Origin: Carya illinoinensis
Taxonomy: Eukaryota; Streptophyta; Magnoliopsida; Fagales; Juglandaceae
DNA length: 64,000 nucleotides
Reading direction: 5' to 3'
Assembly (NCBI RefSeq): GCF_018687715.1
Contig: NC_056766.1
Span: 13,461,001 to 13,525,000, forward strand
Made by a program: the position numbers and the translations under genes. The notes under the pieces were generated by a model, which had not been told where the DNA came from, did no database searches, and saw nothing but the letters and a program-made list of their open reading frames with translations. Shown one piece after another: positions 12,488 through 22,420 of this stretch (position 1 is the first letter of the stretch; each line of letters starts with the position of its first letter).

Positions 12488-12612
12488 GTAGCGCAAAGAA
12501 CAGACGAGTTATCATCCCAGTCAAAAAGTAATCTGATTTCGGTGAAATGACAACTCGGAGCCTCAAATCCCATTTTTCAACAACATCAGGTGATTTCAAA
12601 TCTCCAGACACT

Positions 12613-12745
12613 CTTGTCAGATCACGGACGGATCCAACTATTCTTTTAACTTTCAAATCTCCAGCCACTTGTCAGATCACGGACGGATTATTATTCTTTT
12701 CAACTATCTACAGTCACACTTGTCGGATCACGGGACGGATCCAAC
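12613..12745 (-). repeat. Three ~51-55-base repeats upstream of the cassette promoter
   Basis: The plus-strand core tgtcagatcacggacggat occurs at about 12615, 12670 and (with small changes) 12721. The copia copy has one version (16790-16812). The position 130-260 bases before the TATA box suggests an enhancer-like array; function is unknown. Confidence 0.55.
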
Positions 12746-12820
12746 TATTATTTTTTTTTTTTTTTTTTTTTTTATTAAACTATCTACAGTGTCTACTAAC
12801 GCACCGTTTTATTTAATCCA

Positions 12821-12857
12821 CACCCCCCAACTAGTGAGAGACATAGTTCTTATTGAA
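12821..12857 (-). other. Polypurine-tract-like motif, upstream border of the cassette
   Basis: Minus strand ACTATGTCTCTC, then ACTAGTTGGGGGGTGTGG. It corresponds to 53294-53323 in the Athila element. Upstream of it (to 13000) the sequence follows the end of Athila pol and its 3' untranslated part; downstream, the cassette begins. Confidence 0.65.
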
Positions 12858-12984
12858 TCGAACGAAAGAAAACAAAGTGCACAGATCTCAACAAGCAAAA
12901 CAAACAATCAACATAAAATCAAAGCAAACAAACAAATAAAAAAAAAACAAAGCAAATAAAGAAAACTGTAAAGGAGGAAAAACA

Positions 12985-13882
12985 AATCAAGACACTTCCC
13001 TGGGATTTACAATGTACAGCCCACTCCATCGGGATTTGCAAAATTTTTGAAACTGTTTTCTCAGCTCGGAGAGAAACCGACGTTTATTTTGAGTGGACCA
13101 TTCATAAGGTGTTCTCTCAGTCCCTTGAAATGGTAGAGAAGAATATTCAAACCACTTGTGTTATCAAAATGTGCCGGCATCTTGCAAGTGTTGAAAACGT
13201 TCAATTTAAGTGCCACGTTCCCAAAGGTAAGTTTCACAACTCCACTTTTGCCAGCTGCCAATCTTTGAGGATAGGGTACCACAGGTTGGTATCCCTTACT
13301 CGTTTCAGCATCCGCACTCACAGGCTTTTTCAGTTCTGGTCTCGCCACCTCTGGTTCTTTTTCAGCTTCATCCGTCACTGCTGCATCTTTAGGCGTAGGA
13401 GCTATTACCTCTGTGTCTATTGTCATTTCAGGTCGGGGAACTTCCTTCCCACTTCTCAAGGTAAGAGCAGCTTCTGCTGTTTCAACAACGTCTCCCTTTT
13501 CTTGAGCATCTATTGCAGAGTTCAAGTCGCTGATAGAACTTCTCAGCTCAGCAATGGCCTGCATTGTCTGAGCTTGTCCCTGCATAAAAGCCTGTAATGT
13601 TTCCTCAAGGGTTTCATTATGTGGAGGCTGTGCAGGTACATGAGGTTGAAATCCAGGATGAGCTACATAAGGATAGCTCTGAGGATTTTGATATGGCAGA
13701 TACTGGTGCTGAGGAGGTGGGGACCAACCAGGCTGATCATTTCTCCATGAGAAATTTGGGTGATTATTCCACCCCGGATTATATGTGTTGGAGAAGGGCT
13801 GATTTTGTGCTTGATTGACCCAGCTAGTTGATTGGATTGGCTCAGACCAACCTCCTTGAAATACTGGCATGTTATGATACAT
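12985..13882 (-). pseudogene. Collapsed Athila gag-pol remnant
   Basis: The open frame (13882-13061) starts in the gag C-terminal, Pro/Gln-rich region (NTYNPGWNNHPNFSW) and runs to VPYPQRLAAG. It then jumps to the end of the protease region (VVKLTFGNVALKLNVF...CKMPAHFD). A shift then leads into short pieces matching, in order, the RNase H-integrase linker (KRRFLSELR), the integrase zinc region, the integrase C terminus (RWSGLYIV) and the pol end (PREV). Compared with 48560-53221, the protease active site, reverse transcriptase, RNase H and integrase core are deleted in four or five steps, some at short shared bases. The product could at most be a gag fragment. Confidence 0.8.
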
Positions 13883-13971
13883 CGATCGTATATGGTGGAG
13901 ATGAGTGGTTGATGCAAATGAGATGAGTAAAAAAAATAAAATAACAAGTTTAAATTCAAGTTAGACTACTT

Positions 13972-13989
13972 TCCCCGGCAACGGCGCCA
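13972..13989 (-). promoter_or_regulatory. Primer-binding site of the Athila-like element
   Basis: Minus strand TGGCGCCGTTGCCGGGGA, the Asp-tRNA-type site usual in Athila elements, about 11 bases inside the 5' LTR. Confidence 0.85.
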
Positions 13990-14000
13990 AAAACTTGTTG

Positions 14001-16413
14001 TGACTAAACTTTGACTCAAATTAATGAATCAAAAATCTAGTGCAGTTTTACCTGCAAGTATACAGGCGTTGTAGTATCTTACAGGATCGAATCCACAGGG
14101 AAAGGTTACTTAAAATTAAACTTGTTGAAAAATGTGAAAAACTTCACAAAGAGAAAATAAGAGGATGATATGTACAATGGATGGAAAAGTGCAATGAAAA
14201 TCAAAATTTACTGGTCGTGAACCAGATTCATGTTTGTTTGTTGGATTTAAGTGTAGCGATGAAATGTAAGGAATTAAAATGCAAGAAAGTAAATTAAAAT
14301 TGCTGAAATTAATAGACTGAAATTTAAAGGAGCAAGAAAAATAAATGACATTAATTTAAATAGAGGAATTAAAGGTGCAAGGAAAAATAAATGACAGTAA
14401 TTTAAATAGACAGAAATTAAAGGTGAAAGGAAAAATAAAAGTGCATGAAGAAAAATAAACTTGCAAACTCCAAACAACGAACACAAACGAGAGAACGGAA
14501 AAAGAAAGCTCAATGCTACAACCGAAAGAATAAAAACTAAATATGAGAAGTAAAACAAGTAAACAAGTAAACAAAAAATGAAAGTGAAACAAGTAAACAA
14601 AAACTAAAACTTTACGTGATGCTACTACTAGATTCTAAACAGAAAATAAAACAAGAAAACAATACACTAAATGAAAACTTCCGTGCCATTGCTTCTAAAC
14701 AGAAAAATAAAGCAACTGAACTCCTAAAACAATTACCACCAAACAAACAAGTAAACAACTTAACAAGTAAACAACTGAACAAGTAAACAACTAGTCCGAA
14801 TGAGAAAACAAAGAAAACAGAAAATAAACAACCTTCCTATGCTGTCCGAATGAGAATAAAAAGAAAAACAACAAGTTCAACTCCCCTAAAACTCCTAAGT
14901 CCGAAATGAAAAGTATAACAAAAACAAAACTAAACTAAGCTACTGTCCGAATCCCCCCAGCTGGTCTCACTCCAGCTCAAGTGGAAGTCCCAACCAAAAC
15001 AAAATAAGAAAGGCCCCACTAAGCTACTGCCCGAGAGAGTACTTCAAGCTCCTACCCCCACTCCTGCTACTCGAAAACATAAAACTAAAAACTCCCCCTG
15101 GAAACAACTTCCATCGTTTCAACAAAAAGAAAAGAAACTTTAAACTAAGCTACTGCTCCTAAAAATCCCCTCCTCTTCATTTCATTCTTTCCTTTTATAG
15201 CCGTGTGTTGCTGTGTTCATTGCATGTGTAATGTGGTTGCATTGTGATTTTCTTTCTTGCTGCAGCAGCTTTCCAATCCCGCCGAAAAAAAAGAATGCCC
15301 TTTTCTTTAATCACAGCTAATCTCCAACCGGTATTACTCTCCCTCAAAAACATTTCTGAAAGATTCCGTGCTGCTGCTTCTTGCTTCAGCCGCCCCTCTC
15401 TTGACTAAACTCCACTCATTACTCTCTTCTCTATCACTCGGCTATTCAGATTCTTCTCCTTGTCCCCCACCTTTCACCTTCACTTTTCTTTTGTTCCACC
15501 TTGAATTGTCGTCCATCATTATATATATATATATATATATATATAATTCACATCAAGCACACCTTTCACTCCTTCATCTCGCACACTCCACTTTCCACTC
15601 CTTTATTCCTTTTCCACTCATTCTTCCACTCACCCCATAGCCCCACTTGTCTTCCACTTGCCTCTTGATTATTCTCCAATCTTCACATGCATTGAATACA
15701 ACTATTCCACTTCAATTCCGATCGGTTGAGTGCTGTGTTCTGCTTCATCTTTTATCATATGTTCTCCCAATTTTGGCAACATATTTTCTGCATCCATGTT
15801 CCATTTGCCGTGTGCTGCTATTTGGATGTGCAACCAGAATTTTCTGAAAACAATGTTGTTGTATTATCAAAGATCCCATAGTCCCATGCCATCATCTTCG
15901 AGAGATCTAGTCATTTTCACAATAGAATAAACAAGATCCTTGTGAGTACAACTTCATGGTAAATCTCTAAGTGCGGTAGCTGCTGGAGGAAACATATTAA
16001 AAAAATGGAGACAAAAAAATATATCTTTGAGTAGATTGTAGAAGAAGTGTTCCTTTTCTTTCTTTCCACCTTTTCTCATCAAACAAACGGATTTTATTTT
16101 TTTCTTTAAAAATCACAACTCGTATTTATTCTTATTAATTATTTTTCCATCTAAAATCAATGATAACGTCACGAAGAATTTAATTAAGCTCAGGATCAGA
16201 GCTCCCAAAATTCCCATGACCATTGGATTTAGGAGCAGTAATCAATAGTTGGTAGAATTCAAGCATAAATTCATGCTTTTAATCAATTAAAATCACAACT
16301 TTGATTTATTCACTTTAACCATTTTTTTCATTTAAAACCAATAATAATGTCATGATGAATTTAAAATACATTGGTTTTAAATAGCTAAAATATACAATAT
16401 TTCAGCTCAATCA
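14001..16413 (-). repeat. 5' LTR of the Athila-like element
   Basis: 2413 bases, TGACTAAACT...CTCAATCA. It is almost identical to 8292-10692 from 14096 rightwards. The U5 end (14001-14095) is unrelated to the other LTR's end and instead carries an Athila-style 'tgcaagtatacaggcgttgtag' segment. TATA box at 15191-15202. Confidence 0.9.
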
Positions 16414-16521
16414 GTAGACAACTTGAGTTTGAGACTCTTTTATTTTTTGAATTCATTTGTTATCATCAAAATCCATGTGTAGATATATAATTACACAAAA
16501 CTTGAAACCTTGGGTTCAACA
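16414..16521 (-). repeat. 3' LTR of copia element 2, proximal part
   Basis: Continues the LTR broken at 8291 (gtaga duplicated at 16414-16418) and ends in GGTTCAACA. Matches 23580-23686. Confidence 0.9.
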
Positions 16522-16534
16522 ATCTCCCCCTTTT
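16522..16534 (-). promoter_or_regulatory. Polypurine tract of copia element 2
   Basis: Minus strand AAAAGGGGGAGAT, abutting the LTR start TGTTGAACCC. A second AAAAGGGGGAGAAG lies about 170 bases further in (near 16691-16704), as in some SIRE elements. Confidence 0.85.
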
Positions 16535-16754
16535 TGATGATGACAAATACTTGATAGAACCTGAAACATGTATTAATACTTAAGCTCCTCCTAAGAATGT
16601 GCGTTAGTTTTTCAAGCAAAAGTTTAAATATAATTCCAAACATATATAACAAGTTTAGCAATTCAAATAATGTTAACGTTCTCGTCTAACACTTCTCCCC
16701 CTTTTGGCATCATTAAAAAGGATTCGCAGCAAGTAAATAGACTGAAGAAAACAG

Positions 16755-17553
16755 TGTGTTAGTAGAAACTATAGATAGTTGAAAAATGGATCCGTTCGTG
16801 ACCAGACAAGTGTGGCTGGAGATTTGAAAAAAAATCGCCTGATGTTGTTGACAAATGAGATTGAGGGCTCCGAGTTTCTAAAAAAAATGTCATTTTCACT
16901 GATCGGTAAAAAAACTCATATTGATCCTTGACTTGGATGATAGCTTGTCTTGTTCTTTATGCTATATCTATAAAATCAGTTTTAAAGTTCATACAATCTG
17001 CATCAAATTTTCTTCTTATCTCTATAACTCATCTGCATTCTTTCAATATTCTCACTTTAAGCTTTCAATTCTTTTCTCAATGGCTCATTCTTCTAACATT
17101 TCTCTAGATCCATCCATGAGGTATTCTACACCTTAACCTCCTGTCCTTTCTGCAGCTTCCATTGGTGCCATGTTGCAGCAAGAAAATAATAATTTGGCTA
17201 ACAAGTCAGGCTCCGATGCTATCTATGACTTGGTGAGTCTCAGAACTCGCTAGTCTTCCTCTATTGTTGCTTTTTCTCAGCAGCTACAAGTCAGAAGTCA
17301 TAAAGTTGAAAAACTCAAAGAACAAATTATTATACTTCAACGAATTGTTCAAGAGTCTCACACAAGGGAAGGAATCATTCAGCAAAAGAATAAACAGTTG
17401 AAATCTCTATTAGATTCTTCATTCTGCTTGCCAGTTCCCATGGATAAAAATGACATGGTATTGTATGAAGAGAATGAGTGTCTCAAACATGAGGCTAAGA
17501 ATCTCAAGTTTATGAAAAAGTATTTAAAAAATCTCTCTTTATATTTTTATTGA
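16755..17553 (+). pseudogene. Broken copy of the cassette ORF in copia element 2
   Basis: The reading frame 17080-17553 aligns along its length with the protein at 11934-12371 (MAHSS start, a shared DAIYDLVSL segment, the KEQI.ILQRI coiled-coil part, and EAKNLKFM near the end). In-frame TAA after codon 18 and TAG in the middle break it, and it runs about ten residues past the other copy. Homology starts upstream near 16755 and includes the TATA box at 16966-16975. It lies between the pol end and the 3' LTR, where SIRE elements carry an env-like gene, but on the opposite strand to pol. It is therefore an acquired or rearranged segment, not a normal env-like ORF. Confidence 0.7.
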
Positions 17554-17589
17554 CTCTGGTCTGTCTTTTAAGAGATATTCATAGCATGC

Positions 17590-18411
17590 ATCATACATAT
17601 TTCTCTTCTAATCATACATAATCTATCTTCTGGTAAAGGTTTTGTAAAAATATCTACTAACTAATCGTGTGTGTTTATGAACTCTAGTACTATATCACCT
17701 TTCTGCACATAATCTCGAAGAAAATAATATCTTATTTCAATATGCTTAGTTCTAGAATGTTGTATCGGGTTATTTGAAAGATTTATAGCACTTGTATTAT
17801 CACATTTGATTGGAATGTGATTATACATGAGTTTAAAATCTTCAAGTTGTTGCTTCATGTAAAGAACTTGAGCACAATAACTACCCACAGTAACATATTC
17901 TGCCTCAGTAGTAGATAGTGCAACAGAATTTTATTTTTTTACTAAACCAGGAAACTAGTGCCTGACCTAAGAAATGACATGCTCCACTAGTGCTTTTTCA
18001 ATCTATTTTAAAACTAGCATAATCAGCATCTGTGTAGCTGATTAGATCAAAAGATGTGTGCTTAGGATACCATAACCCTAGGTTAATTGTACCACTAAGA
18101 TATCTAAGATTGTGCTTAACTACAATTAAGTGTGATTCTTTTGGAGATGATTGAAAGCGTGCACACAAGTACACACTAAACATAATATCTGGTCTACTAG
18201 CTGTCAAATATAATAAGTTACCAATCATACCTCGATATACCTTCGAGTCAATTGGCTTACCGGTTTCATCTTTATCAAGTTTAGTTGATGGGCTCATTAG
18301 TGTTCCAATTTCCATAGCATCTTCCATCCCAAACTTCTTCAGCAATTCCTTAATATATTTTTGATTGATTGATGAATGTCCCACTTTTTGCTTGCTTAAT
18401 TTGCAATCCAA
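17590..18411 (-). pseudogene. Copia element 2 RNase H and end of reverse transcriptase
   Basis: Reading leftwards: the end of reverse transcriptase with YRGMIGNLLYLTASRPDI, then RNase H with YTDADYA, a QQLEDFKLMYNHIPIKCDNT stretch, and the characteristic HSRTKHIEIRYYFLRDYV and VDIFTKPLPEDR end of copia pol. RNase H removes the RNA template during DNA synthesis. Stops and frameshifts (17888-17998 and after FINTHD) break it. Pol ends about 17590 and faces the cassette ORF tail to tail. Confidence 0.85.
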
Positions 18412-19054
18412 GAAAGAATGTAAGTTCTCCCATCATGCTCATTTCAAATACTTCCTGCATAGTCTTAGCAAAAGCTTGGCACATATTTTCATTAGTAGCA
18501 CCGAATATTATATCATCAATATAAATCTGAATAAAAATAATATCATCATTTTCATATTTAATGAAAAATGTTGTGTCAATTTTTCCTCTTGAAAAACATT
18601 TTTCAATCAAGAAACTACTGAGTCTCTCGTACCAAGCTCTAGGAGTTTGTTTGAGTCCATATAGTGCTTTTGTGAGTTTGAAAACATGATTTTGGGAAAT
18701 ATGATTTTCAAAACCTGGAGGTTGCTCAACATATATATCTTCATTTATAAAACCATTTAAGAAAGCACTTTTAACATCCATTTAAAAAAGTTTGAAATCT
18801 TTATAACAAGCATATGCAAGTAGTATTCGAATAGCTTCTAATCTTGTGACTGGTGCATATGTCTCATCATAATCGATTCCTTCTTCTTGATTGAAACATT
18901 GGGCTACAAGTCGAGCTTTATTCCTAGTAATGATTCTGGACTCATCTTTTTTGTTTCTAAAAACCCATTTTGTTCCAATAATAGTATGATTTTTGGGTCT
19001 AGGAATAAGTGTCCAAACATCATTTCTTTCAAATTGATTCAACTCTTCTTGCAT
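18350..19054 (-). pseudogene. Copia element 2 reverse transcriptase
   Basis: The RNA-dependent DNA polymerase of the element. The first part (19054-18782) has the fingers region WVFRNKKDESRIITRNKARLV and Y-A-P-V-T-R. After a stop at 18780 the next frame (MDVKSAFLNG...) contains L-Y-G-L-K-Q-T-P-R-A-W and the catalytic Y-I-D-D at its residues 87-90. The active-site residues survive although the frame is broken. It follows integrase, the order that defines copia. Confidence 0.88.
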
Positions 19055-20240
19055 AGCTAGAATCTAAGATTCATCAAGAAGTGCTTCATCAATATTTTTG
19101 GGTTCAATCTGAGATAGAAAAGCAGTATCATTGCAAATATTTCTAAGAGATGATCGAGTACTTACACCTCGTGAAGGTTCTCTCAAAATTTGTTCTACTG
19201 GATGATCTTTCACAAATTTTCACTGTTTGGTTACATCTTGTATTAAATTTTGACGATCTTTCCTGATGGTTCCATGTCGAACTTTCTTTATTGTGTTCTC
19301 TTTATTGAGATTGAGATTTTCCATGTTATTTATACCTCCTGTTTCTTCATCAATAGATTTCTTGGAGAGTGGAGAATTAGATTCATCAAATACTACATGC
19401 ATAGATTCTTGTATAGTCAAAGTCTTTTTATTGAATACTCTATAAGCTTTACTATTAGTAGAATAGTCGAGAAAGATACATTCATCAGATTTGCATCAAA
19501 CTTGCTTAAATTATCCCTGTCATTTAAAATAAAACATTTGCATCCAAATACATGAAAGTAACCAATGTTAGGCTTTTTTCTCATTCCAAAGCTCATAGGG
19601 GGTTTTATCTAACTTAGACCCTAGCATAACTCTATTTATAACATAACATGCAGTACTTACCGCTTCGGCCCAAAAATAACTAGGCAAGTTGTTCTCATTG
19701 AGCATGGTTCTTGCCATCTCTTAAAGAGATATATTTTTCCTCTCTACTATCCCATTTTGTTGAGAAGTTCAAGGAGCAGAAAAATTACGCACAAAACCAT
19801 TTTCATCACAAAATGTTTCAATATTTTTATTAACAAACTCTTTTGCCCTATCACTTCGGATACTTGAAATAGTATAGCCCTTTTCATTTTGAATTCTCTT
19901 ACATAACTTGGTAAAGGCATTATGTGCCTTATCTTTATGAGGAAGAAAGATGACCCAAGTATATCTAGAGAAATCATCAACAATAACAAATGTGTAATGT
20001 TTTCCTCCTAAACTTGCAACTCTATTTGGTCCAAAAAGATCCATGTGTATCAGTTGCAATAGTCTAGTAGTGGAAATATGTTTCTCGGTTTTAAAAGAAG
20101 TTTTTGTTTGTTTACCAAATTGGCATGCATCACAAATTTTGTCGTTAAAAAATTTTTTTTTTTTGGTAAACCTCTCACAAGATCATTTTTTGAAAGTTTG
20201 GAAATAAGTTCCATGTTGGCATGACCTAGTCTTCTATGCT
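19055..20240 (-). pseudogene. Copia element 2 integrase
   Basis: Inserts the DNA copy into the genome. The core (20059-19769) shows M-D-L-F-G-P and S-D-R-A-K-E-F, the two catalytic aspartates, followed by F-S-A-P; the glutamate region lies beyond a frame break near 19760. The C-terminal part down to 19055 is present in fragments. The zinc-binding part upstream (20240-20090) is broken by a T-run insertion near 20150-20165. Confidence 0.82.
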
Positions 20241-20269
20241 ATAACCAACTAGTTTCATTTTGAGCTGAA

Positions 20270-20670
20270 AAACAAATAGAATCTTGTTAGGTAATTTCGT
20301 CAAAATCGATTGTATAAACATTGTTATTTCTAAAAGCAATAAAACAAATATTACAATCATGATCATAAAAAAAAATGCACTTATCCATTTTAAAAATAAC
20401 TATAAATCCTTTATCACATAATTGACTTATGCTCAAAAGATTATGTTTTAGACCTTCAACGAGTAGAACATATTCAATTATGAGAAAAGATTCATTACCA
20501 ATTTTACTTATTTCCACGATCTTCCCTTTCGAGTTGTCTCCAAATGTCACGTGTCCTTCTTTTTTAGATTTAGGATCAAAGAACTTAGTCTTGTTTCTCG
20601 TCATGTGTCTTGAACATCTACTATCTAAAAACCATTTGTTTTTGCTTGTGGAGGACTTCATGCATACCTA
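20270..20670 (-). pseudogene. Copia element 2 protease
   Basis: Aspartic protease that cleaves the polyprotein. The sequence WFLDSRCSRHM is the expected active-site region, but the usual D-S-G triad reads D-S-R, so the active site is lost. LKHNLLSISQLCDKG, a usual part of copia protease, follows. It lies between gag and integrase. Confidence 0.85.
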
Positions 20671-20775
20671 TAAAAACAATTAAAATGATTTTTCTTGATA
20701 CCCAAGTTCTCTGGGTCCTTTATTTATTAGTATTAGAAAAAACAAGATTGTTGGGTACCCATATGCCCCTAATAG

Positions 20776-22358
20776 TCATTGTATGCTTTCTTCTAATAGG
20801 ACAAGCATGATAATTATGACCATTTCTATTACAAAAATTGCAAATAGCATGTAGCATATATGAAGAACTTGAGTGATTATAATAATATATTTTTTTGACA
20901 AAATTATTTTTATGAAAAGAATTTTAAATATTGGACTTTGAATTAGAAGGATTATCAAAGAAACTTTTATATGGTTTGTATTTTTATTTTGACATATATC
21001 CAAAGTCTGCCTTGTCAAAAACATATCTTTGATTACCAAGAAGTTTTTCAAAATTTCTTTTTCCATTCGTAAAGTTTTCAACAATATTTTCTAAATCAGT
21101 TTTCTTCTTCTTCAACTCAAGATTTTCATCTTTCAAAACGATGATTTTTTTTCTTAAAATATCAATTTCATTTGTTAAAAAAGAATTTTTCTTTTTCAAA
21201 GCAGTATACTTGATACCCAATTTTTCAAGTTCCTCATATACCTCTTCTAAAATATTTTACAATTCTTCATATGAAGGATTTTCAATATTATCAAGATTTG
21301 TTACCTCAATGTCATTTTTAGCCATAAGACAAAGATTTGTTGATTCTCCATTGCTTGCTTCACTATCTGAGCTATGTACTTGAATCATCATCCCATATAG
21401 TTTTAATTGCTTTCTTACCCTTGTTTCGATCTTTCTTTAGCAGAGGACAATCTGGCTTGATATCATCAGGTTTATTGCATTTATAACAAATTAAAGTATT
21501 ATTTTTACCTGAATCTTTTTTAGAAAACTTTTTGAAAGATTTCCTCGGAGGAATTTTATTTTTCTTTAAGAACATATGAATTCTTCTTGTTATTATCGCA
21601 ACTTCTTCATCTTTTGTTGTCATTTTCCTCATCTTCATCACTTTCACTTTCATGAGGAACAGCTTTAAGTGCCAAACTCTTATTTGGCTTTCCTTCTTCT
21701 TCTCCTCTTTTCAATGTGTACTCATGGGTGATAAGTGACCCAATGAGTTCATTCACTTCGAGCTTCTTGAGGTCCCTAACTTCAAGAATAGCTGTCACTT
21801 TTGATTCCAGCATTTTGATAGAGAGTTGAGAATTTTTCTTACTATCTCCACCTTGAAATAAATTTTGCCAAGAGCTGTCAAGCTATTTATGATGTTAGTA
21901 AAACGTGTGTGCATACTAGAAATAGATTCATCATCAATCATCTTAAACATTTCATATTCATGAGTAAGAATATAAATTTTTTATTCCTTGACTTGCGAAG
22001 TTCTTTCACAAGTAACTTCCAAGTTATCCCAAATTTCTTTTGCCGTTGTGCAAGTCATTATTCTATTAAACTCATTTCCATTGAGAGCATTAAATAATAA
22101 ATTCATAGGAGTTAAATTCAAAGTATAAAATCTATCGTCTTCACGATCAAACTCTTCTTCTTCCTTTTTGACCTTTACTCTATCAACCACTTTTGTTGGA
22201 ATATAAGGTCCATTTACAATGCATTTCCAGATTTCTCTACCTTGAGCCTGAAGGAATATTCTCATTCTAATTTTCCAGAATGAGTAATTGTCTCCACAAA
22301 AGAGTGGAGGCCGACTGCTAGATTGACCTTTACCAAATGAAGCTGCAATGTTAGGCAT
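20776..22358 (-). pseudogene. Copia element 2 gag
   Basis: The N-terminal part (22358-21981) has SSSRPPLFCGDNYSFWK, typical of SIRE-like gag, then the UBN2-type region with TAKEIWDNLEV. After a break, 21813-21372 carries a zinc knuckle CYKCNKPDDIKPDC in which the histidine of the CCHC motif is aspartate, so zinc binding would fail. A Lys/Glu-rich coiled-coil-like section (21220-20984) follows. Several frameshifts are present. Confidence 0.85.
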
Positions 22359-22405
22359 AAGATCTTATTAATTCAAAAGATAGTTAATCTTATAATAGAG
22401 CTCTT

Positions 22406-22418
22406 AACTCTGATACCA
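22406..22418 (-). promoter_or_regulatory. Primer-binding site, copia element 2
   Basis: Minus strand TGGTATCAGAGTT, the initiator-Met-tRNA site, two bases inside the 5' LTR. Confidence 0.9.
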
Positions 22419-22420
22419 AT

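Larger units (their letters stand above)
8292..16413 (-). mobile_element. Athila-like non-autonomous LTR retrotransposon carrying an extra ORF
   Basis: An 8122-base element with 2.4 kb LTRs, an Asp-tRNA-type primer site (13972-13989), a collapsed gag-pol remnant, an unrelated 145-residue ORF (11934-12371) and a polypurine tract (10693-10703). Flanked by gtaga at 8287-8291 and 16414-16418, inside the 3' LTR of copia element 2. The LTRs look almost identical apart from a TA run, a base near 10371/16091 and their final ~90 bases, so insertion was recent. It lacks reverse transcriptase, RNase H and most of integrase and would depend on an autonomous Athila partner such as the family of 46741-55518. 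Confidence 0.88.
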
